NCBI RefSeq assembly: GCF_023156285.1 | Contig: NZ_JAKZAJ010000003.1 | Coordinates: 186,001 to 250,000, forward strand | DNA from: Marinobacter koreensis | GTDB lineage: Bacteria; Pseudomonadota; Gammaproteobacteria; Pseudomonadales; Oleiphilaceae | DNA: 64,000 nt | Reading direction: 5' to 3' | Shown: positions 15,699-24,655 of the stretch, in pieces | How positions within the stretch are numbered: position 1 is the stretch's first letter | How the letters are laid out: each line of letters begins with the position of its first letter | Program-made: the position numbers and the translations under genes | The notes under the pieces: generated by a model | Database searches by the model: none | What the model saw: only the letters and a program-made list of their open reading frames with translations | Told to the model about the DNA's origin: nothing

Positions 15699-15728
15699 CA
15701 AAAGGCCCGGTTTCGACCGGGTCTTTTT
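15699..15728 (+). terminator. Rho-independent terminator after the acyl-CoA synthetase gene
   Basis: AAAAGGCCCGG pairs with CCGGGTCTTTT around a TTTCGA-type loop and is followed by further T residues, 19 bases after the stop. Confidence 0.88.
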
Positions 15729-15802
15729 CGTTTCAGACCGACGTTAGTCGCATAGGGAAACCCTGCTGATGGGCCTAAACTTCAAGTAGTTGGGAGGAAG
15801 TT

Positions 15803-16279
15803 ATGACTCAGTTGGCCTTGTTCCAGAAACGTATTCACGACGAAATTCCGCTGTCCAGGGCGATGGGTGTCCAGTTGCATTCCTGGGATGGCAAAGCGCT
15901 CGTGGTGAGCGCCCCTCTGGAACCGAATCAGAATCATCAGGGAACGGGATTTGGTGGCAGCGTCTATGCCGTAGCCGTCACCGCTGCATGGGGGCTTACA
16001 GAGCTTTCCCTGGCGGATCTGGGGCTCCGGGGCTCGGTGGTCGTCCAGAATGGGACCATTGACTATGTTGAACCGGTCACCATGGACTTCTACGCGGTCT
16101 GCCGGCTACCGGGGGACGAAATTCCCGAAAGGTTCCGCAAGAGCCTCGCCCGCCACGGGAAGGGTCGGCTCGATCTGACAGCCGAGGTGTTCCTGGGTGA
16201 GCCCTCGGCAGTGCCCTCGGGGGATCCGGTCGCGGTATTCCAGGGACGCTTTGTGGTCCGGGACGTGCATTCCGGCTGA
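15803..16279 (+). CDS. YiiD C-terminal-type hotdog thioesterase
   Basis: A 158-residue protein of the hotdog fold matching the thioesterase half of E. coli YiiD. Conserved segments are PLSRAMGVQLHSWDG, APLEPNQNHQGTGFGGSVYAVAVTAAW (the hotdog helix and its preceding loop) and a strand pattern up to VAVFQGRFVV. Such proteins hydrolyse acyl-CoA or acyl carrier thioesters, with the substrate undefined. It lacks the acetyltransferase half of YiiD. Placement after an acyl-CoA synthetase suggests a fatty-acyl theme, although a terminator separates them. The ATG follows a GGGAGGA site. Confidence 0.85.
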   Translation: MTQLALFQKRIHDEIPLSRAMGVQLHSWDGKALVVSAPLEPNQNHQGTGFGGSVYAVAVTAAWGLTELSLADLGLRGSVVVQNGTIDYVEPVTMDFYAVCRLPGDEIPERFRKSLARHGKGRLDLTAEVFLGEPSAVPSGDPVAVFQGRFVVRDVHSG

Positions 16280-16304
16280 CCCCGGTGAGAGCCCAGGGGC
16301 CTCT

Positions 16305-17993
16305 TCAGGTCATGGCCCGGGTGTTGGAAATCGACCGGCTCATCAGGATGATCGGCACGATGCCCGCAAGCACGATGATCAGCGAGGGCAGTGCGCTGTG
16401 GAAGAGTCTTTCGTCTGATGCAAACTGATAGACATAGGTGGCCAGGGTTTCAAAGTTGAACGGCCGCAGTATCAGTGTCGCCGGCAGCTCTTTCATGCAG
16501 TCGACAAACACCACCAGCGCTGCCGTCAGGAGCGTGCCCCGAAGCATTGGCAGATGGACTCTCAGCAGGGTCTTGCCGGGAGTATGCCCCATGGAGCGGG
16601 CCGCCATGTCCATGCTTGGTGTGACGTTCTGCAATGCACTCTCCACGCTGCCCGCGGACACCGCCAGGAAGCGCACTGTGTAGGCAAATACCAGCGCAAA
16701 GGCGGTTCCGCTCAATAACAGGCCGCTGCTGATGCCGACCGAATCCCGCAGCAGCCCATCCAGCCAGTTATCGAAACCTGCCAGGGGCACGATCACGCCC
16801 ACCGCCAGTACTGCGCCCGGCATGGCGTATCCGAGGCTCGACAGCCTGAGCAGCACCTGCATGCCGCGGGTATTATGGAGGCGGCGGCTGTAGGCCAGGA
16901 TTACACCAATCACCAGTGTCGTGAACGCGGCGCTGCCCGAGAGCAGCAGGCTGTTCAGGGTGTTTTCTACAAAGTCCGGGTTCCAGCTTTCCTCGAAATA
17001 CTCCCACGCATAGAGGCCCAGGGTTCCGGCGGGAATAATGAATCCGAAGATTACCGGCAGGGCACACACCGCGAGGCAGACCATCTGTCGCGGGAAGGAC
17101 ATGGTGAATCGACGTATCGGATCCCGGTTGTCGCGGGCTGCAAACTGTTGCTGACGCCGGCGGGAGTGCCGTTCCAGCGAGACCAGGATCACCACGAACA
17201 CGAGCATGGTGGTGGCGATCTGGGCGGCGCCGCCCAGGTTACCGAGGTTCATCCAGGTGTCGAACAGGCCGGCGGTGAGGGTCTGTACCGCAAAGAAATC
17301 CACGGTACCGAAATCGTTCAGGGTCTCCATGAGCACCAGTGAAAGGCCCACGGCGACGGCCGGCCGGGCGATCGGCAGGACAACTCTGAAAAAGGTGCTC
17401 AGGGCGGAATGGCCAAGGCTTCGGCTCACCGCAAACAGCGATGGGGATTGTTCCAGGAATGCGGCCCGGGCCAGTAGGTAAACGTAGGGATAGAGCACCA
17501 GCCCGAGCATCAGCATGGCCCCCTCAAGGCTGCGGATCTCCGGGAACCAGTAGTCACTGGCGTTCTGCCAGCCAAACCATTCTCTCAGCCCTCGCTGTAC
17601 CGGACCGGCGTAATCAAGCAGGCTGGTGTACACATAGGCAATAACGTAGGCGGGCACGGCGAAGGGCAGGAGCATGGCCCATTCGAAAAAACGGCGGCCG
17701 GGAAACTCGCACATGGTTACGGCCCAGGCGCTGGACAGACCGATCACCAGGGTGAGGGCGCCCACTCCGATCATCAGTTTCAGGGTGGTGACCAGGTAGC
17801 GTGGCAGTGTGGTGTCGATCAGGTGGGGCCAGATGTTCTCTTCGGGAAAGAAGGCCAGGAAAATGACCGAGAGCACCGGTAGCGCAACGATGGCTGTGAT
17901 GACAGTTGCAGCTACGATCCAGCGCCGAGACGTGCGCCCGGACAACAGTGGCTGGGTCGGCCCCGGATCGGCGACTGCGGTGGTCTCGGTCAT
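16305..17993 (-). CDS. fbpB: Iron(III) ABC transporter permease (FbpB/SfuB type)
   Basis: A 562-residue permease made of two fused membrane halves, as in FbpB, SfuB and AfuB. Roughly twelve hydrophobic segments are visible, and each half has an EAA-type coupling loop (AVSRSLGHSALSTFFRVVLPIARPA near residue 190 and AARSMGHTPGKTLLRVHLPMLRG near 470). It imports ferric iron through the inner membrane with the binding protein encoded 12 bases upstream. No ATP-binding subunit gene is next to it, so the ATPase must be elsewhere or shared. Confidence 0.9.
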   Translation of the reverse strand: MTETTAVADPGPTQPLLSGRTSRRWIVAATVITAIVALPVLSVIFLAFFPEENIWPHLIDTTLPRYLVTTLKLMIGVGALTLVIGLSSAWAVTMCEFPGRRFFEWAMLLPFAVPAYVIAYVYTSLLDYAGPVQRGLREWFGWQNASDYWFPEIRSLEGAMLMLGLVLYPYVYLLARAAFLEQSPSLFAVSRSLGHSALSTFFRVVLPIARPAVAVGLSLVLMETLNDFGTVDFFAVQTLTAGLFDTWMNLGNLGGAAQIATTMLVFVVILVSLERHSRRRQQQFAARDNRDPIRRFTMSFPRQMVCLAVCALPVIFGFIIPAGTLGLYAWEYFEESWNPDFVENTLNSLLLSGSAAFTTLVIGVILAYSRRLHNTRGMQVLLRLSSLGYAMPGAVLAVGVIVPLAGFDNWLDGLLRDSVGISSGLLLSGTAFALVFAYTVRFLAVSAGSVESALQNVTPSMDMAARSMGHTPGKTLLRVHLPMLRGTLLTAALVVFVDCMKELPATLILRPFNFETLATYVYQFASDERLFHSALPSLIIVLAGIVPIILMSRSISNTRAMT

Positions 17994-18005
17994 TGTGTGT
18001 AAATC

Positions 18006-19019
18006 CTACTCTCCGTCGTAGTCGACCCGGTCAACGAGTTTGACGGCTTTCTCACGATTCTCCGCGATGGTCTGGAGGGGCAGCGAATCGGGGTGGATGT
18101 CTCCCCATTCTGCCACCAGGCCGGACGGTTTAACCGCGGGATTGGCCGGGTACTCGGTATTGGCTTCGGCGTAAATACGCTGGGCTTCCGGTGAGGAGAG
18201 GAATTCCATCAGCTTGACCGCATTCTCCCGGTTCGGCGCGCTCTTGGTCATCGCGATGCCGCTGATGTTGATGTGAGTGCCACGCCCGTCGGCGTTCGGA
18301 AATACCAGCCGGACCTTTTCGGCAATCGGACGCTGGTTTTCGTCCTGCAGCATGTTGCCGTAGTAGTAACTGTTGCCGATGGACACGTCACAGACGCCTT
18401 CGGCGATGGCCTTGATCTGGTCGCGGTCACCACCCTGGGGCTTCCGGGCGAGGTTGTCTTTCACATCCTGCAGCCATTGCTCGGTCCACTCTTCACCGTG
18501 GTGGGCAATCATGGACGAAAACAGCGCAATATTGTAGGGGTGCTTGCCGCTGCGTGTGCAGATTCGGCCCTCCCACTTGTCATCGGCCAGTTGCTCATAG
18601 GTCGTGATTTCGCCTTCCTTTACCCGGTCCTTCGACGTGAAAATCAGGCGGGCGCGGGTGGTGAGTGCAAACCACTTGCCGTCGGGGTTGCGAAGGTGCT
18701 CGGGAATATTCTCTTCGAGTACCGGGCTCTCCACACCCTGAACAAGATCACGCTCGACCAGTTCATTCAGGCGTGAAATGTCCACGGTCATGACCACATC
18801 CGCAGGGCTGTTCCGTCCTTCCCGCTCCAGTCGCTCGGCAAGGCCCTTCTTGGCAAACACCACATTGGTGTCAATGCCGGTTTCCTTTTCGAAGGCCTTG
18901 AGAAGCGGTTCAATCAGGTAAGCCTGGCGGTAGGAGTAGATATTGACGTCACCACTGGCCGATGCGGCGAGTGGAAGTGCCATTGCTGCAGCGGCAACAA
19001 GCGTCCGTGTCACTGTCAT
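18006..19019 (-). CDS. fbpA: Periplasmic iron(III)-binding protein (FbpA/FutA type)
   Basis: A 337-residue periplasmic binding protein. A signal peptide (MTVTRTLVAAAAMALPLAASA) is followed by GDVNIYSYRQAYLIEPLLKAFEKETGI, the N-terminus characteristic of class IV ferric-binding proteins. The pair of tyrosines in SIGNSYYYGNML matches the iron-coordinating tyrosines of this group. The start at 19019 gives the proper signal peptide; a longer frame reaches 19055 but adds a polar leader. A Fur-like box lies about 65-80 bases upstream, fitting iron control. Confidence 0.9.
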   Translation of the reverse strand: MTVTRTLVAAAAMALPLAASASGDVNIYSYRQAYLIEPLLKAFEKETGIDTNVVFAKKGLAERLEREGRNSPADVVMTVDISRLNELVERDLVQGVESPVLEENIPEHLRNPDGKWFALTTRARLIFTSKDRVKEGEITTYEQLADDKWEGRICTRSGKHPYNIALFSSMIAHHGEEWTEQWLQDVKDNLARKPQGGDRDQIKAIAEGVCDVSIGNSYYYGNMLQDENQRPIAEKVRLVFPNADGRGTHINISGIAMTKSAPNRENAVKLMEFLSSPEAQRIYAEANTEYPANPAVKPSGLVAEWGDIHPDSLPLQTIAENREKAVKLVDRVDYDGE

Positions 19020-19081
19020 GTAGATGATTCTCCAGCTTTTGTGCATTTGCTCCACCGGGTGGCTGGTGGATAACTAAAAAC

Positions 19082-19100
19082 AGCAACCATTCTCATTTGT
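19082..19100 (-). promoter_or_regulatory. Candidate Fur box upstream of fbpA
   Basis: On the minus strand the core AATGAGAATGGTT matches about 10 of 13 central positions of the Fur consensus (AATGATAATCATT), about 65 bases before the binding-protein start. Iron repression of the importer is expected but inferred. Confidence 0.5.
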
Positions 19101-19206
19101 GTTTGCTGCCGAGTCAATATCTCTGAGATCGATTTCCTGGAAAATGGTGGTATGCTTCGGAACACTATAAAAATGAAGTAAATGGACCGGAATCCGGATT
19201 ACGCCA

Positions 19207-19473
19207 GTGAACGATCGCAGAGAGTACATCCGCACCGCGATGAGTGCGAAAGTGAAGGTAGTGCACGAGTCCCTCGGAGAGTTCGTGTTTTCGACCCGTG
19301 ACATTTCCGATGGCGGGGTTTTCATCGTGGTTGAGGGTGAGCCGTTCGAGCCGAAAATCGGTGATCAGGTCACCGTACAGGTCCAGGGGCTCCCCGTTCC
19401 TGCGCCCGTTCTGAATATGGTGGTGGTTCGCAAAACCAACGACGGATTCGGGTTACAGTTCGACCCCGAATGA
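19207..19473 (+). CDS. PilZ-domain c-di-GMP-binding protein
   Basis: An 88-residue single-domain PilZ protein. The c-di-GMP-binding signature is intact: the N-terminal RxxxR motif (R5-E-Y-I-R9) and the DxSxxG motif in TRDISDGGVF. The start codon is GTG. It is probably a cytoplasmic adaptor that changes partner binding when c-di-GMP rises. It is transcribed divergently from the iron importer and lies 13 bases before a lipoprotein gene, so the two may be co-expressed. Confidence 0.9.
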   Translation: MNDRREYIRTAMSAKVKVVHESLGEFVFSTRDISDGGVFIVVEGEPFEPKIGDQVTVQVQGLPVPAPVLNMVVVRKTNDGFGLQFDPE

Positions 19474-19486
19474 ACTGTATTCAGGG

Positions 19487-20065
19487 ATGGATACCATGAA
19501 GCCGATACTACTGTTGTTACTCACATCACTGGCCCTGTCCGGATGCGCCAGCTATTACACACACTTTGCCATGTTTCCTGCGGAAAATTCGCAGGGTGAG
19601 ACCCGTCAGGTACGGGTGTCCTGGGATACCGCGGAATATCCCGGCTGGTGGTTCAGCGACGATCAGGCTACCTCGGTGAAGGTGGAAACCCAGTGCAGTG
19701 CCCGGGTCTGGCGCCTGTATGACGATGGGCACGATCAGGCAGAGGATTGTGGCCGTGGCATCCGCGCCTGCGGTGATGACGCATTGGACCGGAAGGTTGT
19801 TTCTCTGCCCGTTCTGGACGCCTCTGCTTGCATGGCGATCAACCCGGGCGACAAAGAGGCCACGATCGCGGGCATGGGGGACCGGTTTGACCTGCTTGTA
19901 GCCTGCGAGCCATCCAGGCCGGTGGCTCAGAAGGCCGATGAGAAAGTGAACATGGACTATCTCCGCGCCTCATCCGTCCCGTACACGGTCTATGCGAGAA
20001 AAGCGCCAAGGGGATCGCTTCGGGCACGCTTGCCGGAATTCGACGATTCGGTGTGCGAGGACTGA
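19487..20065 (+). CDS. Putative lipoprotein of unknown function
   Basis: A 192-residue protein with a lipoprotein signal peptide (MDTMKPILLLLLTSLALSGC, lipobox LSGC). The mature part starts with a tyrosine-rich patch (ASYYTHF) and contains eight or so further cysteines spread along the chain (for example EDCGRGIRACG and DSVCED), so it may be disulfide-stabilised in the periplasm. I recognise no domain. It follows the PilZ gene closely and precedes the HD-GYP-like gene by about 170 bases. Confidence 0.75.
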   Translation: MDTMKPILLLLLTSLALSGCASYYTHFAMFPAENSQGETRQVRVSWDTAEYPGWWFSDDQATSVKVETQCSARVWRLYDDGHDQAEDCGRGIRACGDDALDRKVVSLPVLDASACMAINPGDKEATIAGMGDRFDLLVACEPSRPVAQKADEKVNMDYLRASSVPYTVYARKAPRGSLRARLPEFDDSVCED

Positions 20066-20090
20066 ATGCGAATAAGGTTCACTTCCAGAG

Positions 20091-20106
20091 TGTGATAACA
20101 GTCACG
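20091..20106 (+). promoter_or_regulatory. Candidate CRP/Vfr-type cAMP-receptor site
   Basis: TGTGATAACAGTCACG is TGTGA-N6-TCAC, one base from the ideal CRP palindrome. It lies 132-147 bases upstream of the HD-GYP-like gene and just after the previous stop codon. An adenylate cyclase of CyaB type is encoded 5 kb away. Binding is inferred. Confidence 0.55.
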
Positions 20107-20237
20107 TTGCTACATTCTGTTTCCCGATGAACATTCTCGTTACCTCATGTTGCTGAACCGTTGCATTGCGATACGAAAATGTAATGGACTCTTCCCGTCA
20201 TCCCGTCAAAATGTAAAACATCGAAAATTCTTGCAGT

Positions 20238-21563
20238 ATGGGGTGGCTCGTGGGCGTCCAACAGAGAAAAGTAGCAGTGCACGACCTGGAAGTGGGCATG
20301 TTCGTGTCCGATCTGGACCGGCCCTGGCACCAGACTCCTTTCCCCATTCAGGGTTTTCACATCCGTTCCCAGGACGACATTCGTGCGTTGGTCTCTCACT
20401 GCAAGTGGGTCATGATCGATGTTGCTGAAGTCCGTGACCTGAAAACCACAGAATCTTCCGAGCAGTCCTCGGTTTTCGGTCGCGCCGCGAAGCGAAGTCG
20501 GCGCGGTCGCGAAGAGCTTAAATTGCCCCCGCTGGCGATCCGGGAGCCGGTTGAATACGAAACGGTTTCGACGCTGAAAAAGGAAATGAAGGTTTCCAGG
20601 CGGCTGCTAGACGATGCCGAGGTCACCCTGGATCGTCTGTTCAAGACTCTCCAGGGCGGAACGGTTCCGGATTTACGGCCGCTGGCCGAGGCTACCCGCA
20701 AGATGGTCAGCAGTGTCATCCGCCAACCGGATGCGCTGCTCTGGCTCAGCCGAGTGCGCCACTATGACGATTACATCTACCGCCACGGCCTCAATTCTGC
20801 CGTCTGGGCCCTGGTCTGTGGTCGTGAACTTGGGCTGAACGAGGGGCTCCTGAATCACCTTGGGCTCGGCTGCCTGATGTCCCAGGTGGGCAAAATGTCA
20901 TTGCCCCGCTCACTGCTCGATAAGGAAGGTCAGTTCAGCGCCGATGAGCACGCGCTGTACAAGACCTACGTGGAAAAGGGTCTGGCAATGCTGGAAGACA
21001 GTGGCCTGTCCCGCGCTGTTCTGAGCGTTGTCCAGGGGCACCGGGAACGTCACAACGGCTCCGGTTTCCCTCAGGGGGTGCGGGGTGACCGGATTCCGCT
21101 GCTGGCTAAGGTTGCCGGGATTGCCGAGTTCTTCGAGTCGCTGATTGGGCCGAGGGATGGCGGTGCCGAGCCTATGACCCCGGCCAAGGCGGTAAGCCTC
21201 CTCTACGAGATGCGCAACATCGAGTTTCAGGAAGACCTTGTTGAGCACTTCATTCAGGCTATCGGTATCTATCCGACTGGCAGCCTTGTCGAACTCAGTG
21301 ACGGGCAACGGGGCATCGTAGTGTCCCATACGCCAGGCCGGCGGTTGTGGCCCAAGGTCATGGTGATGACGGGCCAGCAGCAAATGCCGCTGAAGTCCGC
21401 CCGTATTATTGACCTCGCGAAATTCAATGAAGACCGCGCGGCGGAGGACGCCCTTGCCGTCCGGGAGTGTCTGCCACATGGGACCGAAGGCCTCGATCCC
21501 GCGCGTTATGATGTGACCGGCGCCGAGTCCCGCTGGGGGCTCGGACGGCTGATCAGCGGATAA
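20238..21563 (+). CDS. Degenerate HD-GYP domain protein with DUF3391 N-terminus
   Basis: A 441-residue protein. The N-terminal part (about 8-100: KVAVHDLEVGMFVSDLDRPW) is the DUF3391-type domain common on HD-GYP c-di-GMP phosphodiesterases, and the C-terminal part (about 155-390) is an HD-GYP domain. The catalytic residues are mostly lost. HDxGK is replaced by S215-Q216-V-G-K, the HHExxDGxGYP motif is HRERHNGSGFP (268-278), and the later aspartate of the IADxYDA motif is glutamate (IAEFFES). It is therefore probably a non-catalytic binding or scaffold protein. Its 3' end overlaps the convergent lipoprotein gene by 11 bases. Confidence 0.85.
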   Translation: MGWLVGVQQRKVAVHDLEVGMFVSDLDRPWHQTPFPIQGFHIRSQDDIRALVSHCKWVMIDVAEVRDLKTTESSEQSSVFGRAAKRSRRGREELKLPPLAIREPVEYETVSTLKKEMKVSRRLLDDAEVTLDRLFKTLQGGTVPDLRPLAEATRKMVSSVIRQPDALLWLSRVRHYDDYIYRHGLNSAVWALVCGRELGLNEGLLNHLGLGCLMSQVGKMSLPRSLLDKEGQFSADEHALYKTYVEKGLAMLEDSGLSRAVLSVVQGHRERHNGSGFPQGVRGDRIPLLAKVAGIAEFFESLIGPRDGGAEPMTPAKAVSLLYEMRNIEFQEDLVEHFIQAIGIYPTGSLVELSDGQRGIVVSHTPGRRLWPKVMVMTGQQQMPLKSARIIDLAKFNEDRAAEDALAVRECLPHGTEGLDPARYDVTGAESRWGLGRLISG

Positions 21564-22671
21564 GAATCCTGAGTGATTTCCGGATCCAGCGGTAGGTGCC
21601 CTGGGGCCGGAAATTGATCAGCAGTTCGGATTCCCCTCCCGTATCTCCGCTGACGAAAAACTCGACATCGGCGGTCTGCCAGCTCCAGGAATGGATGGTG
21701 ACGTCTGTGGGCCGTGTACTGATGGCCTCGATGTCGGTAAGATTCGTATCCCCTGCAATTTTCTCAACCCTGACGGACTTGATTCCAGTATCGGAAGCCG
21801 GGTACTCGGCCACATGGTTTTCCAGGTAGTATTGATTACCGATAGCGGTCGTAATCGCATCCAGCTCGTGGGTCAGGTAGATCTGGGCATCTTCCGTTTT
21901 AATGTCATCCAGGGTTCGGATGGATTCCACTATCCGGTCGCGTTTGGCTTGCAAATCCTGTTGGTATTCAACGTTCGGGTCCCAGTCGGCCTCATTTGCC
22001 GGTCTGACTGGAGCGGCATTGATCTCCTCCTGCGTGGGTGGATCGTCGCATAGTGCATTATCCTCGGGATAGAAGCAGATCTGTGCCAGCAGCTGATTCG
22101 CGGGAGATGGATTGCCTCCGAGCGCCGCGAATTCCGCCTCGGGTACTGAGAAGTCGATGGTTCCTTCGATATTGGTTAAAGCGGTGTTTAACTGATCGAT
22201 CACTCTCTGTCTGATATCAATGCCTTCTCCTTCCGGAACCCCCTGGGTCCAATCCAGGGACATGAGGAAACGAGTCAGGTTCATCAGTGTGGCGTTATCA
22301 AGCAGCTGTGCTTCCGTTAACTGGTGGGAGCGGAGGTTCTGGTCGTCCACGATGGGCGTTTGCAGGGCGGTCCGGACGTCGGCAAAGAATTCCAGCGGGG
22401 AAATGTAGGGTTTGGCGGGCACACCCTGCACCAGCGGGAGATTGCCCACCTTGAATGACAGCGTTTCCCCCGGGTAGTAACGGAAGCGCCCCTGAGCGTC
22501 GGTGGTGCCGGACTGGCTGGCTGTCTGATAGCTCAGGCCACTGAAGCCGTTATAATTCAGGCGGCCGATACTCGGGTCGCTATCGCTGCCACCGCCGCCT
22601 CCCAGGCAGCCGGACAGGAAAACGGAGCTGAGCAGGAGGGCCAGGGGAGAAAGTCGGTGAACGGATTTCAT
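21553..22671 (-). CDS. Large putative lipoprotein of unknown function
   Basis: A 372-residue lipoprotein: signal peptide MKSVHRLSPLALLLSSVFLSGC with lipobox LSGC, followed by a glycine run and an acidic linker. An early segment, GLSYQTASQSGTTDAQGRFRYYPGETLSFKVG, resembles a short Ig-like or carboxypeptidase-regulatory fold often found at the start of large surface lipoproteins. The rest is mostly helical and acidic, and the C-terminus is beta-rich (SWSWQTADVEFFV). I recognise no enzyme motif. The start at 22671 is preferred over a longer frame because it begins the signal peptide. Confidence 0.75.
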   Translation of the reverse strand: MKSVHRLSPLALLLSSVFLSGCLGGGGGSDSDPSIGRLNYNGFSGLSYQTASQSGTTDAQGRFRYYPGETLSFKVGNLPLVQGVPAKPYISPLEFFADVRTALQTPIVDDQNLRSHQLTEAQLLDNATLMNLTRFLMSLDWTQGVPEGEGIDIRQRVIDQLNTALTNIEGTIDFSVPEAEFAALGGNPSPANQLLAQICFYPEDNALCDDPPTQEEINAAPVRPANEADWDPNVEYQQDLQAKRDRIVESIRTLDDIKTEDAQIYLTHELDAITTAIGNQYYLENHVAEYPASDTGIKSVRVEKIAGDTNLTDIEAISTRPTDVTIHSWSWQTADVEFFVSGDTGGESELLINFRPQGTYRWIRKSLRILIR

Positions 22672-22919
22672 TCTTCGGCGTACATCCCTTGTTGTTCGGC
22701 CGGCAGGGGCAGCTGCGCGACGCTTTGTAATAAGTTGTAACCGCATTATAGGGGGCGGTATCGGCCGATATCGGGATTCCCGTCGCAGTTTGGGGCTTCA
22801 GAATGCTGGAAAGCCAGCCCCTTGAATTCCCGGACTTTGCCACAAAGAATAGCAATCTACGTTTTGCTGCCTGCGACCGCGAGGGTCGCCATCCAAAGTT
22901 ACTCAATACGGAATCATTT

Positions 22920-23870
22920 ATGACCAATGCACTGGAAATCGAAGGCCTGACCAAACAATACGGGGACGGGTTCCAGGCGCTGAAGGGAATTGATCTCCAC
23001 GTCAGCCAGGGGGATTTCTTTGCCCTTCTGGGGCCGAATGGTGCCGGAAAATCAACGACGCTGGGCATCGTATCTTCGCTCGTCAACAAGTCATCCGGCA
23101 AGGTCCGGGTGTTCGGATACGATATCGATACCCATCTCGTTCAGGCCAAGCTGAATCTTGGTGTGGTGCCCCAGGAATTCAATTTTAACCAGTTCGAGAA
23201 GGTGTTCGACATTGTGACGACCCAGGCCGGGTATTACGGCATTCCGCTGGGGCGCGCGTCACAATCGGCTGAGAAATACCTCAAGCAACTGGGTCTCTGG
23301 GACAAGCGCAACACCCCCGCAAGGATGTTGTCCGGGGGGATGAAGCGTCGCCTGATGATTGCCCGGGCACTGGTGCACGAACCAAAGCTCCTGATTCTGG
23401 ATGAACCGACGGCCGGTGTGGACATCGAATTGCGCCGCTCCATGTGGGCGTTCCTCGAGCAGATCAATCGTGAAGGCACCACCATCATTCTCACGACCCA
23501 TTACCTGGAAGAGGCGGAGGCCCTGTGTCGGAACATCGCGATCATCGACCGGGGTCGGATCGTGAAACACACCAGCAAACGCGACCTGCTCCAGCAACTG
23601 AGTGTGGAGACCTTCATCCTGGATACCGAGCAGGAGCTGGACGGAGCGCCGGCACTTGAAGGTGTCAGCTGCCGGATCAACAACGAGGGTGCGCTGGAGG
23701 TGGACGTTGAGAAAGGGCAGGGCCTGAATGCGGTCTTTGCCCAACTGGACGCCCTGGGCATCAAGGTCGTCAGTATGCGAACCAAGGCGAACCGACTGGA
23801 AGAGCTGTTCCTGCGCCTGGTGGAGGAAAACGCCTCGGACTCTGCAAAGGATCTGGAGGGCGCCGCATGA
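22920..23870 (+). CDS. yadG: ABC-2 type exporter ATP-binding protein (YadG-like)
   Basis: A 316-residue ABC ATPase. Walker A is GPNGAGKSTTLG, the signature is MLSGGMKRRLMIARAL, and Walker B is LLILDEPTAGVD, with the switch histidine in TTHYLEEAEAL. The C-terminal 90 residues are a regulatory extension typical of drug or polysaccharide ABC-2 exporters. The frame is open further upstream, but the ATG at 22920 begins the usual sequence. It overlaps the next gene by 4 bases (ATGA), so the two subunits are translationally coupled. The substrate is unknown. Confidence 0.9.
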   Translation: MTNALEIEGLTKQYGDGFQALKGIDLHVSQGDFFALLGPNGAGKSTTLGIVSSLVNKSSGKVRVFGYDIDTHLVQAKLNLGVVPQEFNFNQFEKVFDIVTTQAGYYGIPLGRASQSAEKYLKQLGLWDKRNTPARMLSGGMKRRLMIARALVHEPKLLILDEPTAGVDIELRRSMWAFLEQINREGTTIILTTHYLEEAEALCRNIAIIDRGRIVKHTSKRDLLQQLSVETFILDTEQELDGAPALEGVSCRINNEGALEVDVEKGQGLNAVFAQLDALGIKVVSMRTKANRLEELFLRLVEENASDSAKDLEGAA

Positions 23871-24640
23871 GGATCGAAGCGCTTTGGGTGGCGTTCTACA
23901 CCATTGTGATTCGCGAGATTCGCCGATTTACCCGGATCTGGCCCCAGACGCTGTTGCCACCGGCTGTCACCATGACGCTGTATTTCATCATCTTCGGTAA
24001 CCTGATCGGCTCCCGTATCGGCCAGATGGGCGGCTTTACCTACATGCAGTTTATCGTGCCGGGGCTGATCATGATGGCGGTGATCACCAATTCCTATTCC
24101 AACGTGGTGTCGTCGTTCTTCTCGATGAAGTTCCAGCGAAGCATTGAGGAGCTGCTTGTGTCTCCCGTACCCAACTGGGTCATCCTGGCAGGCTATGTCA
24201 CCGGCGGCATGGCAAGGGGGCTGGGGATCGGACTGATTGTCACCCTGGTGTCGCTGGCGTTCACCCACCTGACCATCCATAACCTGCCGATGGTTGTGAT
24301 TACGGTGTTCCTGACGTCGGCGTTGTTCTCGGTGGGTGGCTTTATCAACGCGATGCTGGCGACCAAGTTTGACGATATCTCTATTGTTCCGACGTTTGTG
24401 CTGACGCCACTGACCTATCTCGGCGGCGTGTTTTACAGCATCGGCCTGCTGCCGGATTTCTGGCAGGGCGTATCCATGGCAAACCCGATCCTGTACATGG
24501 TGAACGGGTTCCGTTACGGCATACTCGGTGTATCGGACGTCAATCCGTTCGTCTCCCTTGGTATGATACTGGTGTTTATCGTCCTGCTGTCGCTGGTGGC
24601 CCTTCGAATGCTCCAGCGCGGCAAGGGTATCCGTCACTGA
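23867..24640 (+). CDS. yadH: ABC-2 type exporter permease (YadH-like)
   Basis: A 257-residue membrane protein with about six transmembrane segments and the ABC-2 permease signature near the end (ANPILYMVNGFRYGILG). The segment VVSSFFSMKFQRSIEELLVSPVPNW is the cytoplasmic coupling region seen in this family. It forms the transporter with the ATPase gene that overlaps its start. E. coli YadGH is the closest named pair I recall; its cargo is not established. Confidence 0.9.
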   Translation: MRIEALWVAFYTIVIREIRRFTRIWPQTLLPPAVTMTLYFIIFGNLIGSRIGQMGGFTYMQFIVPGLIMMAVITNSYSNVVSSFFSMKFQRSIEELLVSPVPNWVILAGYVTGGMARGLGIGLIVTLVSLAFTHLTIHNLPMVVITVFLTSALFSVGGFINAMLATKFDDISIVPTFVLTPLTYLGGVFYSIGLLPDFWQGVSMANPILYMVNGFRYGILGVSDVNPFVSLGMILVFIVLLSLVALRMLQRGKGIRH

Positions 24641-24655
24641 GTTTCAGGAACCGAT

